NCBI GenBank assembly: GCA_947453965.1
Contig: CANGIQ010000027.1
Span: 1-38,736, forward strand
DNA from: Comamonadaceae bacterium
GTDB taxonomy: Bacteria > Pseudomonadota > Gammaproteobacteria > Burkholderiales > Burkholderiaceae_C
Reading direction: 5' to 3'
Length of the DNA stretch: 38,736 bases
The notes below the pieces were generated by a model. The model saw only the letters and a program-made list of their open reading frames with translations. It was not told the DNA's origin and searched no databases. Each line of letters opens with the position of its first letter. The first letter of the stretch is position 1. Below are positions 21,518 through 30,822 of this stretch, one piece after another. The position numbers were made by a program, and so were the translations under genes.

Positions 21518-22810
21518 ATGACACACGCAGCAACTAAAAAGCCTATTTACCAATCGCTCTATGTCCAGGTGTTGTTCGCCGTGACCCTGGGCGTTTTGTT
21601 GGGTCACTTCTATCCACAAGTGGGCTCAGACATGAAGCCCTTGGGTGACGGGTTCATCAAACTCATCAAGATGATCATCGCGCCCATCATCTTTTGTACC
21701 GTCGTCGTGGGCATCGCGGGTATGGAAGATATGAAGAAAGTCGGTAAAACGGGCGGTCTGGCTTTGCTGTACTTCGAAGTGGTCAGCACCATCGCGCTCA
21801 TTGTGGGCTTGGTCATCGTTAACTTTGTGCAACCGGGTGTGGGCATGAATGTGGATGCATCCACACTCGACACCAAGGGCATTGCGGCCTACACAGCCCC
21901 CGGCAAGATGCAGGGCACGGTGGACTTCTTGCTCAATGTCATTCCCACTTCGGTGGTGGATGCGTTTGCCAAAGGCGAAATCTTGCAAGTGTTGTTGTTC
22001 TCTGTGTTGTTTGGTTTTGCCTTGCACAAGTTTGGCGGACGCGGCACGCTGGTGTTTGACTTCATCGAAAAGTTGTCGCACGTGCTGTTTGACATCGTGG
22101 GCATCATCATGAAAGTCGCACCCATTGGCGCATTTGGTGCGATGGCTTTCACGATTGGCAAGTACGGTGTGGACTCGCTGTTCTCGCTCGGCAAATTGAT
22201 GGGCACGTTCTATTTGACCTGCTTGATTTTTGTGTTCGTGGTGTTGGGCCTCATCAGCAGGCTGCATGGTTTCAGCATTTGGAAGTTTGTGAAATACATC
22301 AAAGAGGAGTTGCTCATTGTGTTGGGTACCTCGTCTTCTGAATCGGTCTTGCCACGCATGATGGAGAAGCTGGAAAACCTGGGCGCACGCAAATCTGTGG
22401 TGGGTTTGGTCATTCCAACAGGCTACTCGTTCAATTTAGACGGCACCTCCATCTACCTGACGATGGCTGCGGTGTTCATTGCACAAGCCACTGACACACC
22501 GATGAGCCTGACACAACAACTCACCTTGTTGGCCGTGTTGTTGCTCACCTCCAAGGGTGCAGCGGGCATCACAGGCAGTGGCTTCATTGTGTTGGCCGCC
22601 ACACTGTCAGCGGTGGGTGGCGTACCCGTGGCGGGCCTGGCACTCATCTTGGGCATTGACCGTTTCATGTCAGAGGCGCGCGCCTTGACCAATTTGGTGG
22701 GCAACGGCGTGGCCACTTTGGTGGTTGCCAAATGGACGGGCGATTTGGACATGCAACGCTTGCATGAGGGCTTGAATAACCCCAGTGGCGAATCAAACGC
22801 CAAGGCTTAA
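21518..22810 (+). CDS. dctA: C4-dicarboxylate transporter DctA
   Basis: A 430-residue cation symporter of the DAACS family for succinate, fumarate and malate. It follows E. coli DctA closely from [21 protein letters not shown] through [17 protein letters not shown] (the serine-rich re-entrant loop), [17 protein letters not shown] and [19 protein letters not shown]. Eight membrane helices and two hairpins are expected. No DctB/DctD or DcuS/DcuR regulators are nearby. Downstream is the convergent FIST gene, only five bases away, with no clear terminator between them. Confidence 0.96.
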   Translation: MTHAATKKPIYQSLYVQVLFAVTLGVLLGHFYPQVGSDMKPLGDGFIKLIKMIIAPIIFCTVVVGIAGMEDMKKVGKTGGLALLYFEVVSTIALIVGLVIVNFVQPGVGMNVDASTLDTKGIAAYTAPGKMQGTVDFLLNVIPTSVVDAFAKGEILQVLLFSVLFGFALHKFGGRGTLVFDFIEKLSHVLFDIVGIIMKVAPIGAFGAMAFTIGKYGVDSLFSLGKLMGTFYLTCLIFVFVVLGLISRLHGFSIWKFVKYIKEELLIVLGTSSSESVLPRMMEKLENLGARKSVVGLVIPTGYSFNLDGTSIYLTMAAVFIAQATDTPMSLTQQLTLLAVLLLTSKGAAGITGSGFIVLAATLSAVGGVPVAGLALILGIDRFMSEARALTNLVGNGVATLVVAKWTGDLDMQRLHEGLNNPSGESNAKA

Positions 22811-22815
22811 ATTTT

Positions 22816-24087
22816 TCAAGCCTCGGTGGTGAACACCGTCAACACGCCGGTGTAGCCGTACAGCTCTTGGTGGGCGATCTCGCCTCCGGCGAAAAACCCG
22901 ACCAAAGGCACATCTCCTAGCGCCCGGCGCACGATTTGCAGCTCGGCACTGGCTGCGCCAAAGTGTGGCCCGCCGCGCCCGGCACAGCTGACATAAATCG
23001 CGCCAGCCATGCGGCGTGCAGGGTGTGGATTGATTTGCGTGTCGGAACTCAAGGCGCCAGCCAACTCGGCCGTCATTTCTTCGGGCTCTAAGGCTTCGCG
23101 TATTTCGGCGCCAATGCGCATCAAGTCAGCGCGTGCCGCCGCTGCATTGCGTTGGCAAAACGTGAAGTGCATGCCCACCTCCACCGGCTGCGCAATCGCC
23201 ACCGCTTCGCGGGCTGGGTCTAAGCCAATGATGTGACGCACCAAGACCGCATCGTCAAACTCGCCGGTGCGTTTGATGGTTGCGTCATGCGCAGGCGCCA
23301 AGCCCACCAAGGTGGCGCGCACTTTGGCAATGGCGGGTTGGGCATCGGTCAAGCTAACGTGCAAATCGCGCTCCAGCACATGCAGCGCGGGTTCATTGTC
23401 TAAGGTCAGCACCACATGGCCATCAGCGCTAGTGATGGTGTGCACGGGCGAAATAGGCAAACAGCCTTGGGTGACGCGCGACATCATGGCCACCTGGGCG
23501 TCAAAGGCCACGCCACTCAAACCACCATGGAACACACCCGTGGCCTTGCCTTGTCCGGCCACATTGCCATCGCCCTTGACGGCAAATTGCACCACATCGG
23601 TTCGGCTTGCCGCCAAGCCGCCAAACACATAACCACTGGCGGTGCGTTGGGCCAGCTCGGCAATCAACTCCGGCACATCGGGCGTTGCTGCATCAGCATG
23701 CAAGAGTGCGGTGTGCGGCACAAACGCGCTGCCCGTGGTGCCGGCTTGCATCAGGGGCGCCACGCCGCTGAATACGCGGTAATGCTCGGGCGAGATGTCG
23801 CACAGCATCACGCTCAAGGCGGGCTCGTCAAAGTACTCCACATTGTTGGCCGCAATGCCCACGCCCACCGTGCCCACCCAGTCGGTCACCTCAGGCAGCT
23901 CGTCGCGCAGGAAATCCAAAATCGCTTGTGCCTCAGTCGCGTAGTGGTCGGTGATGTAGAGCAGGCCCAAGTGCGGCGCACTGGCGTAGTCGGGCAAGGC
24001 CATGTGGGCGCGCAGCTGCGCCAGCACCAAGCCCGCAGCCATGCGCCATTGCGGGTGGGTGGCATGACCGTAGGGAAAGAGTTGCAT
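22816..24087 (-). CDS. FIST domain-containing protein
   Basis: A 423-residue cytosolic protein with an N-terminal FIST domain (about residues 35-230, with GTVGVGI and the SGYVFGGLAAS motif) and a C-terminal FIST_C domain (about 250-400, ending with ALGDVPLVGFFAGGEIAHQELYGYTGVLTVF). FIST domains are predicted to sense small ligands, possibly amino acids, and often act with signalling proteins. Here there is no kinase or cyclase partner next door. It lies 27 bases after phaM on the same strand and may be read with it. The exact role is unknown. Confidence 0.9.
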   Translation of the reverse strand: MQLFPYGHATHPQWRMAAGLVLAQLRAHMALPDYASAPHLGLLYITDHYATEAQAILDFLRDELPEVTDWVGTVGVGIAANNVEYFDEPALSVMLCDISPEHYRVFSGVAPLMQAGTTGSAFVPHTALLHADAATPDVPELIAELAQRTASGYVFGGLAASRTDVVQFAVKGDGNVAGQGKATGVFHGGLSGVAFDAQVAMMSRVTQGCLPISPVHTITSADGHVVLTLDNEPALHVLERDLHVSLTDAQPAIAKVRATLVGLAPAHDATIKRTGEFDDAVLVRHIIGLDPAREAVAIAQPVEVGMHFTFCQRNAAAARADLMRIGAEIREALEPEEMTAELAGALSSDTQINPHPARRMAGAIYVSCAGRGGPHFGAASAELQIVRRALGDVPLVGFFAGGEIAHQELYGYTGVLTVFTTEA

Positions 24088-24114
24088 GGCTGTGGGTGTA
24101 ATGAGAGGGCGATG

Positions 24115-24786
24115 TCAGCGCGATGTTTTGCTTGTCGCTTTGCGCGCCGCTGGACGTGCCGTTTTACGGGCTGTTTTTTTGGCTGCCGGTTTGGCCTTGG
24201 CGTTTGACGCTTTGCCACTGGCAGCCGATGCTGCGCCCGCATGCGAATTGGCGCTGTGCGCCATGTCTTGCATGGCTTTTTGGGCGATGTGCTGAAACTG
24301 ATCGGTCAAGGCACCCCACCATTGGGAGGGGTCCACAACGGCGCTGGTCGCCGCTTTGGCTTTACTGGAGTTGCCCGTTGATTTGCCTGTTGACTTGGTC
24401 GCTTTGGAGCTGGCTGCTTCGGCTTGCGGTGCAGCGGGGGCTTCTCGCGTGGCAGCAGCAAACGGCGCAGCAGAAGCTTGAGCATTCACTTTGAGCGACT
24501 CGGCCAATTCATGAAAACTCAAGTTCATGCCTTTCAAGGTGGAGAGCGTCATGCGCTGCACTTCCAGGGCTTGGATCGTGGCCGCCACGGCTTTGGTGTT
24601 TTGCTCCAACCAGAAGTGCACGGTCTTGAGCTCTTGGATGCGTTTTTCCAACTCCTCGGGGTCCAGCGTGGGCGCCACCCAACCCGGCGCAGGCGCGCCA
24701 GCACTGCCAGCAACGGGCGTGAGGTTTTTCAAGAAATCAAAGCCGGGCACGAACTTGGTGAAATCAAAACCGCTGGACTGGGTCAT
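24115..24786 (-). CDS. phaM: PhaM-type PHA granule regulatory protein
   Basis: In Ralstonia eutropha PhaM binds PHA synthase, activates it, and tethers granules to the nucleoid. This 223-residue protein has the same plan: an N-terminal FDFTKFVPGFDFLKNLT motif, a helical stretch of about residues 45-100 (LEKRIQELKTVHFWLEQNTKAVA), a low-complexity Ala/Ser region, and a C-terminal Lys/Ala/Pro tail with repeats like KPAAKKTARKTARPAARK that suits DNA binding. ATG at 24786 with AGGAGAC upstream is the start. No phaC, phaA or phasin gene lies in the window. Confidence 0.85.
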   Translation of the reverse strand: MTQSSGFDFTKFVPGFDFLKNLTPVAGSAGAPAPGWVAPTLDPEELEKRIQELKTVHFWLEQNTKAVAATIQALEVQRMTLSTLKGMNLSFHELAESLKVNAQASAAPFAAATREAPAAPQAEAASSKATKSTGKSTGNSSKAKAATSAVVDPSQWWGALTDQFQHIAQKAMQDMAHSANSHAGAASAASGKASNAKAKPAAKKTARKTARPAARKATSKTSR

Positions 24787-24850
24787 GGCTGTCTCCTGTG
24801 AATGGGTTATCTGCATTAAACCAAACCCCAACCCTCAGCAGACTGACAAA

Positions 24851-25360
24851 TCAATGCTTGTGTTCGCCGTGCATGTGTTCGCTGTGCTTGTGCGTGCTGT
24901 GGTCGTGGCTGGGCATGTTGGGCGCTTGCATGCCCACCAAGACCTTGAGCTCCAGGGTCGACTTGACGCCCTTGGCGTCTTGCAGTGTCAAGGTCAAAGG
25001 CACGGCGCTGTCTTTGGCCAAGGGGGCTTTGAGGTCCATCAACATCAGGTGGTAGCCGCCGGGCTTGAGCTCCACCGCCTTGCCTGCGGGCAGGTCCAGG
25101 CCATTGGGCAAAGCGGCCATCTTCATCACATCTTTTTCCATTTTCATTTCATGAATCTCAGCCACACCGGCGACGGGGCTGCTGACCGCAATCAGCTTGG
25201 TGTTGTTTTTGGCGGTGATCTTCATGAACGCACCGGTGGCCTTTTGGCCTTGCACCGTGGCGCGGGCCCAGGCGTCGGTGACGGTCACGTTTTGGGCGAA
25301 AGCGCTGACAGCAAACACACTGCTGAACGCAGCGGCCATGAGATGTTTGGCAATCTTCAT
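24851..25360 (-). CDS. Periplasmic copper chaperone PCuAC with a His-rich tail
   Basis: PCuAC proteins carry Cu(I) in the periplasm, in several species for the CuA centre of cytochrome c oxidase. The 169-residue precursor has a signal peptide ending AVSAFAQ. The copper motif is visible as HEMKMEKDVMKM followed about 22 residues later by YHLMLM, giving the H...M...HxM ligands. Residues after about 150 form a tail with eight histidines and one methionine (HDHSTHKHSEHMHGEHKH), probably extra copper binding. AAGGAG precedes ATG 25360. It is the last gene of the copper group. Confidence 0.92.
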   Translation of the reverse strand: MKIAKHLMAAAFSSVFAVSAFAQNVTVTDAWARATVQGQKATGAFMKITAKNNTKLIAVSSPVAGVAEIHEMKMEKDVMKMAALPNGLDLPAGKAVELKPGGYHLMLMDLKAPLAKDSAVPLTLTLQDAKGVKSTLELKVLVGMQAPNMPSHDHSTHKHSEHMHGEHKH

Positions 25361-25378
25361 AAAAAAAGCTCCTTGGGT

Positions 25379-25927
25379 TTAATGGTGGTGTTCGTGAGTG
25401 GGGGCCGGCTGCACATCCAGCAATGCAGCGGGAGACTTCAAGCCTCGCGTCGAAGTGCCACTGCTTGGAATTTCCGACCAATCTGTTTGGCCATTCTCAC
25501 AGGTCTGCAAAATTTTGACCCACATAGGACCCGCCTGATCTGGCAAGCGGCCCATCAGGGCGAATTCGTCAAACTGGTCATCGGGCAGTACAGCTTCTTT
25601 GCTGACAACTGTCCAACGCAACTCCACCACATCGTCCGTCACGGTTTTACCGTGGCTGTTGTAGGGCGTCGCCAGCTTTGCCTTGCGAGTGGCAACGGTC
25701 CAGCCGTACTTCGGTTGAGGCTTGGCCCCTTGAAAGCCTGATGGGACTTGCACGATGAGACCTGTGGTGGGCGATCCATTGCAGCCATGGCCCACACGCA
25801 GCGTGGCCTTGTGGTAACTGCCCGCAATGGCTTTGGGCTCTGTCAATACGATATGCGCACGGGCTGACTGAAAAGCAGCCATGGCAACTAGACTCATCGC
25901 GAATAAAAAACGAACTTGCTGATTCAA
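25379..25927 (-). CDS. YcnI/DUF1775 copper-binding protein
   Basis: A 182-residue exported protein. After the likely signal peptidase cut in SARA-HIVLTEP the mature N-terminus is histidine, which in Bacillus YcnI supplies a mono-histidine copper brace together with a conserved Glu and Trp; several Trp (YGW, LRW, PMW) are available here. It ends THEHHH, another metal-binding tail. Two cysteines (HGC, QTC) might form a disulfide. It lies between the TonB receptor and PCuAC genes on the same strand, which supports a role in periplasmic copper handling. Confidence 0.9.
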   Translation of the reverse strand: MNQQVRFLFAMSLVAMAAFQSARAHIVLTEPKAIAGSYHKATLRVGHGCNGSPTTGLIVQVPSGFQGAKPQPKYGWTVATRKAKLATPYNSHGKTVTDDVVELRWTVVSKEAVLPDDQFDEFALMGRLPDQAGPMWVKILQTCENGQTDWSEIPSSGTSTRGLKSPAALLDVQPAPTHEHHH

Positions 25928-25986
25928 TTGATCACCTCATGATTGAAGAAAAGCTTGCAACCATCCTTGGTGCAAGTCTCTTTGGA

Positions 25987-28101
25987 TTAGTCGAATTTAG
26001 CCTCTACGCCCACATAAAAAGAGCGACCATCGCCTGGGTAGTAACGACGGCCATCACCCGCGGTGGCCGTGGCTGTGTAGTTGGCGCTGATGTTTGTTGT
26101 TGCGGCATATTTTTTATCGGTCAAATTACGCGCATCCAAGAACCAAGACCATTTTTTATCAATCGCTTGCCCCGCTTTGAACCCCAAGAGGGCATAGCTG
26201 TCGTTGTACACCGTGTTGGCGTAGTCCATAGGCGCTTTGCTGGGCACCCACTCAAACTTCGGCCCCATGTAGGTGCTGGGCTTGCCGTTGACTTGCGCAC
26301 CAAATCGGTACAACACCTCACCCCGCACGATGACAGGTGGAAAACCTGGCAGTGTGTTGTTCCCCACTGACGCGTTATCCACGAATTTGAAATCGCTGTA
26401 CAAAAGTGCAAGGCGTGTGTCCACTTTTTTATCGAACAAATGACTCAGCCCCAACTCAAGCCCTTGGTGCATGGTCTTAGGCACATTGGTGGTGGTTGAC
26501 GTTGTGCACGTCGCGTTGGAACACGACGTCAAAAATTCATTGTTCAAATTCGCGCGATAGAAAGTGGCATCCCAGCCGAACTGATGTTTGTCGTACGTCT
26601 CTTCGCCACGTGTACCGACTTCAAATGTGGTGCCAGTTTGGGGTTTGAACGCGGTGGTCGAGTTACCTGCTGTGCCAAACATCGGCGCTTCAAAGTTACG
26701 GCTCACGCTGGCAAACACTTGGTTTTTAGGCGTCAAGTCATGCGTCACGCCCACACGTGGACTCCATTGATTGAAAGCGTAGTCGTAATTGTTGGACGTA
26801 AGCAGCGCATCAATCACCTTGCGATGGGCACGGTCATATTGCAACGCTGCAATCCATGTGGTGCGTTCGGAAGACTTGAATTTATCTTCAATGAAGAAAC
26901 TGTCGTTCTTGGATTGTTGATCGTAGTTCGATGTCGCGGGGCCTGTTGCTAGGCCTTGGTTGTTGGTGGGCTTGGCCGTGCCTCTTGTCGAACCAACGCT
27001 TGGCAAGTAAGCCACGCTGATTTGGTGTTGGTCTAACAAACGTGTGGCCTTGAGATGCCCGCCAATTGACTTGGCGTTTTGCTCAATGATGCTATCAATC
27101 GGATGCCACAAGCTGTAGTTCATGCTGTAAGCGGCGAACTCATAAATGGTGTTGCCGTCACGCACGGTGGTTTTGTTGCCTACGCGCTGCGCATCAACAT
27201 CGCGACGGCGGTTTGCATCTTCGCGATAAGGGTAAATCGCACCCACCTTCTGACTGCTCGCGATAGATGGGTCTTTCTCTAATTCATCCTTCGTCAAATA
27301 GCCTGGAAGCTGTGTACGGCTACGCACGGCGGCCACATAAAAACGCGACTCGATGTCCTTGCTGACCTTGACACCAAAGTTACCCAAGACTTTTTGGTTT
27401 TCCATGTCGGCATGATCGCGAAAGCCATCTTGTTTGGTTTGCGAACCAGCCACGTAGTAGTCCCACACATTGCCACTCGTCGCGTCAGCTTTGCCGACGC
27501 CCGCGGTACTGCCAAATACCTTGTTGTAGCCAAAGCTACCCACCTCGGCTCGCACCAAACTACCAGGACTGCTATAGCCTGTAGGCGCAACAAAGTTAAT
27601 GGCCCCACCCAAGGTGGTAGCGCCATAGGTGGTGGCATTTGGGCCACGCAACACTTCCACATAACGTGACGCATTGGGGTCAACGGTTTGCATGTCAAAG
27701 AAACCATCGGCGTAGTTGATCGGCACGCCGTCTTGCATCACCTTCGTACCAAAGCTGTGATACGTGCGGCTGAGTGCTGAGCCTCGAATGGAGATGCGTG
27801 CCTCTTCAGAACCAAACCGGTCTTGAATGAAGACGCCTGGTGCCAGCCCCAAGCTGTCGCTCCACGTCGATTGACGGCCTTCACGCACTTGGTTCAAGTC
27901 CACGATGGAAGCGCCACCCGGAATGGCTTTGACGCTGTCTTTGGCAGTTTCAAGGCTACTTTGCGTCAGCGAGTCCGCCTTGCCCGTGATGACCACGGTG
28001 TTCAGAGAATTGTCTTGATTCGTTTGGGCCATGGCCCCCGTTGAGATGGCCAACGCCAAAGAAAGGGCGAGGGGTGACAGAGAAAAAAACGTGTGTTTCA
28101 T
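25987..28101 (-). CDS. TonB-dependent outer-membrane receptor, probably for copper
   Basis: A 704-residue protein with a signal peptide (ending GAMAQ), a TonB-box-like segment NTVVITG, a plug domain (about residues 45-170, with ISIRGSALSRTYHSFG and VEVLRGPNATTYGATTLGGAINFV), and a 22-strand barrel ending in FYVGVEAKFD with the terminal aromatic pattern. The substrate cannot be read from the plug. Flanking YcnI, PCuAC and DUF2946 genes point to copper uptake; iron-chelate uptake is the alternative, but no siderophore or Fur-linked gene is near. A 139-base gap with a small hairpin (28210-28226) separates it from DUF2946. Confidence 0.9.
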   Translation of the reverse strand: MKHTFFSLSPLALSLALAISTGAMAQTNQDNSLNTVVITGKADSLTQSSLETAKDSVKAIPGGASIVDLNQVREGRQSTWSDSLGLAPGVFIQDRFGSEEARISIRGSALSRTYHSFGTKVMQDGVPINYADGFFDMQTVDPNASRYVEVLRGPNATTYGATTLGGAINFVAPTGYSSPGSLVRAEVGSFGYNKVFGSTAGVGKADATSGNVWDYYVAGSQTKQDGFRDHADMENQKVLGNFGVKVSKDIESRFYVAAVRSRTQLPGYLTKDELEKDPSIASSQKVGAIYPYREDANRRRDVDAQRVGNKTTVRDGNTIYEFAAYSMNYSLWHPIDSIIEQNAKSIGGHLKATRLLDQHQISVAYLPSVGSTRGTAKPTNNQGLATGPATSNYDQQSKNDSFFIEDKFKSSERTTWIAALQYDRAHRKVIDALLTSNNYDYAFNQWSPRVGVTHDLTPKNQVFASVSRNFEAPMFGTAGNSTTAFKPQTGTTFEVGTRGEETYDKHQFGWDATFYRANLNNEFLTSCSNATCTTSTTTNVPKTMHQGLELGLSHLFDKKVDTRLALLYSDFKFVDNASVGNNTLPGFPPVIVRGEVLYRFGAQVNGKPSTYMGPKFEWVPSKAPMDYANTVYNDSYALLGFKAGQAIDKKWSWFLDARNLTDKKYAATTNISANYTATATAGDGRRYYPGDGRSFYVGVEAKFD

Positions 28102-28240
28102 GAATGACTTTCAACGCGTGCTCGGCTCACGGCAAACGTGACGGCAACGCCTCAGATATTTCGGCCCCATGCATACGCCGCGGCGCAGCAAAAAGCCAAC
28201 CAATCAAGCCAAGGCTCAACGCCTTGACCCGCTTAAAACA

Positions 28241-28603
28241 TCAGAGAGAAAGTGCAGGAGGCCCACGCGAGGGCATCGGCGGGGCGGTGACAGAGGCAAT
28301 GTGTGCCGCTGCGAGGGGCTCAAGCGCATGCGCCAAGGAGGACGGCGCAGGTTGAGTCAGTGAGGTGCTCAACGCAGGCGGCGCTGAGAGCGTTGCACAC
28401 AAAGGGCAATCCAAGGTGTGGCTGGTGGCTGCCACATCGGCATCGTCGCCCTGCACCACCAGCTTCATGCTACCGGTGCTGGTACACACCAAGTCCATGG
28501 TCTGGGGATTGACCATGGGCGAGGCGATGGCAACACCGACCGACAACGCAAACCACACCAGCACGAGGCGGGTGAGGTGAAGGGCGTGGCGCATGTGTTC
28601 CAT
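28241..28603 (-). CDS. DUF2946 family protein
   Basis: A 120-residue protein with one N-terminal hydrophobic segment (TRLVLVWFALSVGVAIA) that is either a signal peptide or an anchor. It has an HTLDCPLC motif in the middle, the family's conserved metal- or redox-type CPLC site. DUF2946 proteins usually sit beside TonB receptors and PCuAC genes and are presumed to handle copper. ATG 28603 or 28594 are both possible. The C-terminal third is rich in Pro, Ala and Ser. It lies 33 bases after the cytochrome gene on the same strand. Confidence 0.8.
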   Translation of the reverse strand: MEHMRHALHLTRLVLVWFALSVGVAIASPMVNPQTMDLVCTSTGSMKLVVQGDDADVAATSHTLDCPLCATLSAPPALSTSLTQPAPSSLAHALEPLAAAHIASVTAPPMPSRGPPALSL

Positions 28604-28636
28604 GTTTGAATTTTAAGGGTCAGCGACAGACCACTT

Positions 28637-29929
28637 TCAGTGCCTCTGTAATACCCGCACACGGTTCACATCAAACTCGGTCACGGTGGGCGCCTGATTG
28701 CCCCACTGCTGGCGAATGTGGGTGAGCACATCGGCCATGTCGCGGTCGCTGAGCGTGAGCACAAACGGCGGCATGCCATAGGGTTGCGGCTGAGTCTGGG
28801 TGGCGGGCGAGAAACCACCATAGGTGAGGATCTGCACCAGGTTGGTGATGTTGCCAATCTGCACCGAACGGTTGCCCGCCAAAGCAGGATAGGCATCTGC
28901 CTGGCCTTGTCCTTGATCGCCATGGCATTGCGCACAATGGTCTTTGTACACCGCAGCACCATTGTCAACGCTGCGCACACTGGCTTTGCGCGACGGTGAT
29001 ACGGCAGTGGATTCAGGCTGCGCACTCAAGGCCTGCTGGGCGCGCGACTGCAAGTAAGTGGCCATGGCACGCAAATCGTCGTCACGCAAATACTGTGTGC
29101 TGTTTTGCACCACCTCGCCCATGGGGCCGTTCACCCAGGCGTGCGAGGACTGGCCTGTTTTGAGCAAGCGCACGACTTCGTTTTGCGGCGTGTGGGCCAA
29201 ATCGGTTTCTAGCACGCTCAGCAAAGACGGCGCATACCAATTGACACCGGGCATAACGCCGCCGCTCAAATCGTCCAAAGCCCCGCTGGCGCCCAAGGCA
29301 TCGCGTGCGCTGTGGCAGGCGGCGCAATGGCCCAAGCCCTGCACCAAATAAGCGCCACGGTTCCATTCGGGCGATTGCTGGGCGTCCGCATGGAAAGTCG
29401 CGGGCTTGAAATACAGGCTGCGCCACACAGCGAATGCAGCTTGCGTGCCAAACGGCCAACGCAGCTCGTGCGCTGGTGTGGCGCGCGCCACAGGTGCCAG
29501 GCTTTGGAAGAACGCAAACAAGGCGTCCGAATCCGCCCGGGTGATCAGGCTGGTGTGGTTGTAGGGGAACACAGGCGCCAGCAAGCGCCCGTCTTTGGAA
29601 CGGCCATGGTGCAAAGCACGCCAAAAATGTTGCGCGTTCCAGGTGCCCAAGCCCGTGTCGGCGTCAGAGGTGAGATTGCTGGCATAGACGGTGCCAAACG
29701 GTGTGGCGAACGCACGCCCACCCGCATAAGACGCTTGACCCGGGGCGGTGTGGCACGACACGCAATTGCCTGCGCGCGCGAGGTAGGCGCCTTGGGCCAC
29801 CCGGTCGGCACTTGCTGGCTCCGACATCACCGCTACGTTGGTGTCCAGACCGTCAGCAAAGTTGTCATAGACGACCCACATGGCAATCGCCAATAAGGCA
29901 GCGCACAGCGCGAAAAATACGCGCTTCAT
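28637..29929 (-). CDS. Membrane-anchored tri-haem cytochrome c
   Basis: The 430-residue protein has an N-terminal anchor or uncleaved signal (FFALCAALLAIAMWVV) and three haem c sites: CVSCH at 56-60, CAACH at 202-206 and CAQCH at 332-336. This plan matches the cytochrome subunits of periplasmic alcohol, aldehyde or gluconate dehydrogenases, which pass electrons to the oxidase or quinone. No dehydrogenase subunit lies next to it, so its partner is unknown. ATG 29929 has GGGGTG upstream and overlaps the stop of the previous gene as ATGA. Confidence 0.9.
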   Translation of the reverse strand: MKRVFFALCAALLAIAMWVVYDNFADGLDTNVAVMSEPASADRVAQGAYLARAGNCVSCHTAPGQASYAGGRAFATPFGTVYASNLTSDADTGLGTWNAQHFWRALHHGRSKDGRLLAPVFPYNHTSLITRADSDALFAFFQSLAPVARATPAHELRWPFGTQAAFAVWRSLYFKPATFHADAQQSPEWNRGAYLVQGLGHCAACHSARDALGASGALDDLSGGVMPGVNWYAPSLLSVLETDLAHTPQNEVVRLLKTGQSSHAWVNGPMGEVVQNSTQYLRDDDLRAMATYLQSRAQQALSAQPESTAVSPSRKASVRSVDNGAAVYKDHCAQCHGDQGQGQADAYPALAGNRSVQIGNITNLVQILTYGGFSPATQTQPQPYGMPPFVLTLSDRDMADVLTHIRQQWGNQAPTVTEFDVNRVRVLQRH

Positions 29930-30723
29930 GGCAGCACCCCCACCACGCCGGGGGCGCTGCCGCAGGTCCATGTCGTTGCGACAGGCGTTGCACCCATGGT
30001 GCGACTCGGCATTGCACCTGTTCGCACATCGGTCGCAACTTGTTGCTTCGTCGACGATGGGTTGCTGGCCCGCAAGACACTCAAACTCGCCGGCGATGTG
30101 TTGGCAGGCAAGGGTTGACGGGCCAGGTACTGAGCCACCGCCATCAAGTCATCTGAGGCCAAGCGTTTGACCACTTGCGCCATGCAATCGGGGGCATGAG
30201 CACGGCGTTGGCCCGATTGCCAGGCACCCAGCTGCCCATTCAGATAGTCGAGTGGCAGACCCAGCAAACCCGGTACGTCGGGGGCCACACCGGTCAGCTG
30301 TGCGCCGTGGCAAGACACGCAGGCGGGCACGCCGCGCGACGCGTCACCATTCAAGGTGAGTGCTTTGCCACGCGCCAGCACGGCCGCAGGCACACCCGTG
30401 GCATTCAAGGCGGGGGCAGGATAGGGCACATGGAGGTTGGAAAAATACTGCGCCATATCGCGCAAATACGCCTCGGGCAGGGGCTCGATCAAGCGGGCCA
30501 TCAAGTCGTAATGACGACGCCCCTGCTGAAAGTTTTGCAACTGGTGGAACAAATAACCCTCGGGCTTGCCCGCCAGGCGCGGGTAGTAGCCGTCCGGCCC
30601 GGCCTTGCCTTGCTCGCCATGGCAGTGGGTGCACGCGCGGGTGCGTTCGGCCATGGAGGTGTCCACGGCATGGGCCGATGCACCCAAGAGCAGCCATGCG
30701 GCCAAAGTACAAATCAGTTTCAT
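29926..30723 (-). CDS. Di-haem cytochrome c (c4-like)
   Basis: A 265-residue exported protein with a signal peptide cut near ASAHA and two haem c sites, CTHCH at 31-35 and CVSCH at 135-139, each in a class I cytochrome domain with conserved YPRLAGKP and LARQPLP surroundings. This layout is that of cytochrome c4, an electron donor to oxidases. A C-terminal Ser/Thr-rich extension of about 50 residues, with no known motif, follows the second domain. It is first in the run that continues into the tri-haem cytochrome and copper genes. Confidence 0.9.
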   Translation of the reverse strand: MKLICTLAAWLLLGASAHAVDTSMAERTRACTHCHGEQGKAGPDGYYPRLAGKPEGYLFHQLQNFQQGRRHYDLMARLIEPLPEAYLRDMAQYFSNLHVPYPAPALNATGVPAAVLARGKALTLNGDASRGVPACVSCHGAQLTGVAPDVPGLLGLPLDYLNGQLGAWQSGQRRAHAPDCMAQVVKRLASDDLMAVAQYLARQPLPANTSPASLSVLRASNPSSTKQQVATDVRTGAMPSRTMGATPVATTWTCGSAPGVVGVLP

Positions 30724-30739
30724 GGCCCTATTCTTTCAG

Positions 30740-30784
30740 AACACAACGCATGTGTTGACTTCGATCAATAAAGGACGGTGTGAT
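30740..30784 (+). promoter_or_regulatory. Promoter of the dksA-like gene with an overlapping inverted repeat
   Basis: TTGACT (30755-30760) and TGTGAT (30779-30784) with an 18-base spacer form a plausible sigma70 promoter for the plus-strand gene. AACACA (30740-30745) and TGTGTT (30751-30756), five bases apart, make a perfect inverted repeat that overlaps the -35 box. A regulator bound there would affect this promoter and perhaps the divergent cytochrome gene. Confidence 0.45.
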
Positions 30785-30822
30785 TCGGCGCACCATGGAG
30801 GCAAGAAAACAAAGGAGCGCCG

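Noticed and set aside
28102..28240. Cobalamin riboswitch upstream of the TonB receptor
   Set aside because: No B12-box-like conserved core is visible; only a simple 6-bp hairpin (28210-28226) was found.
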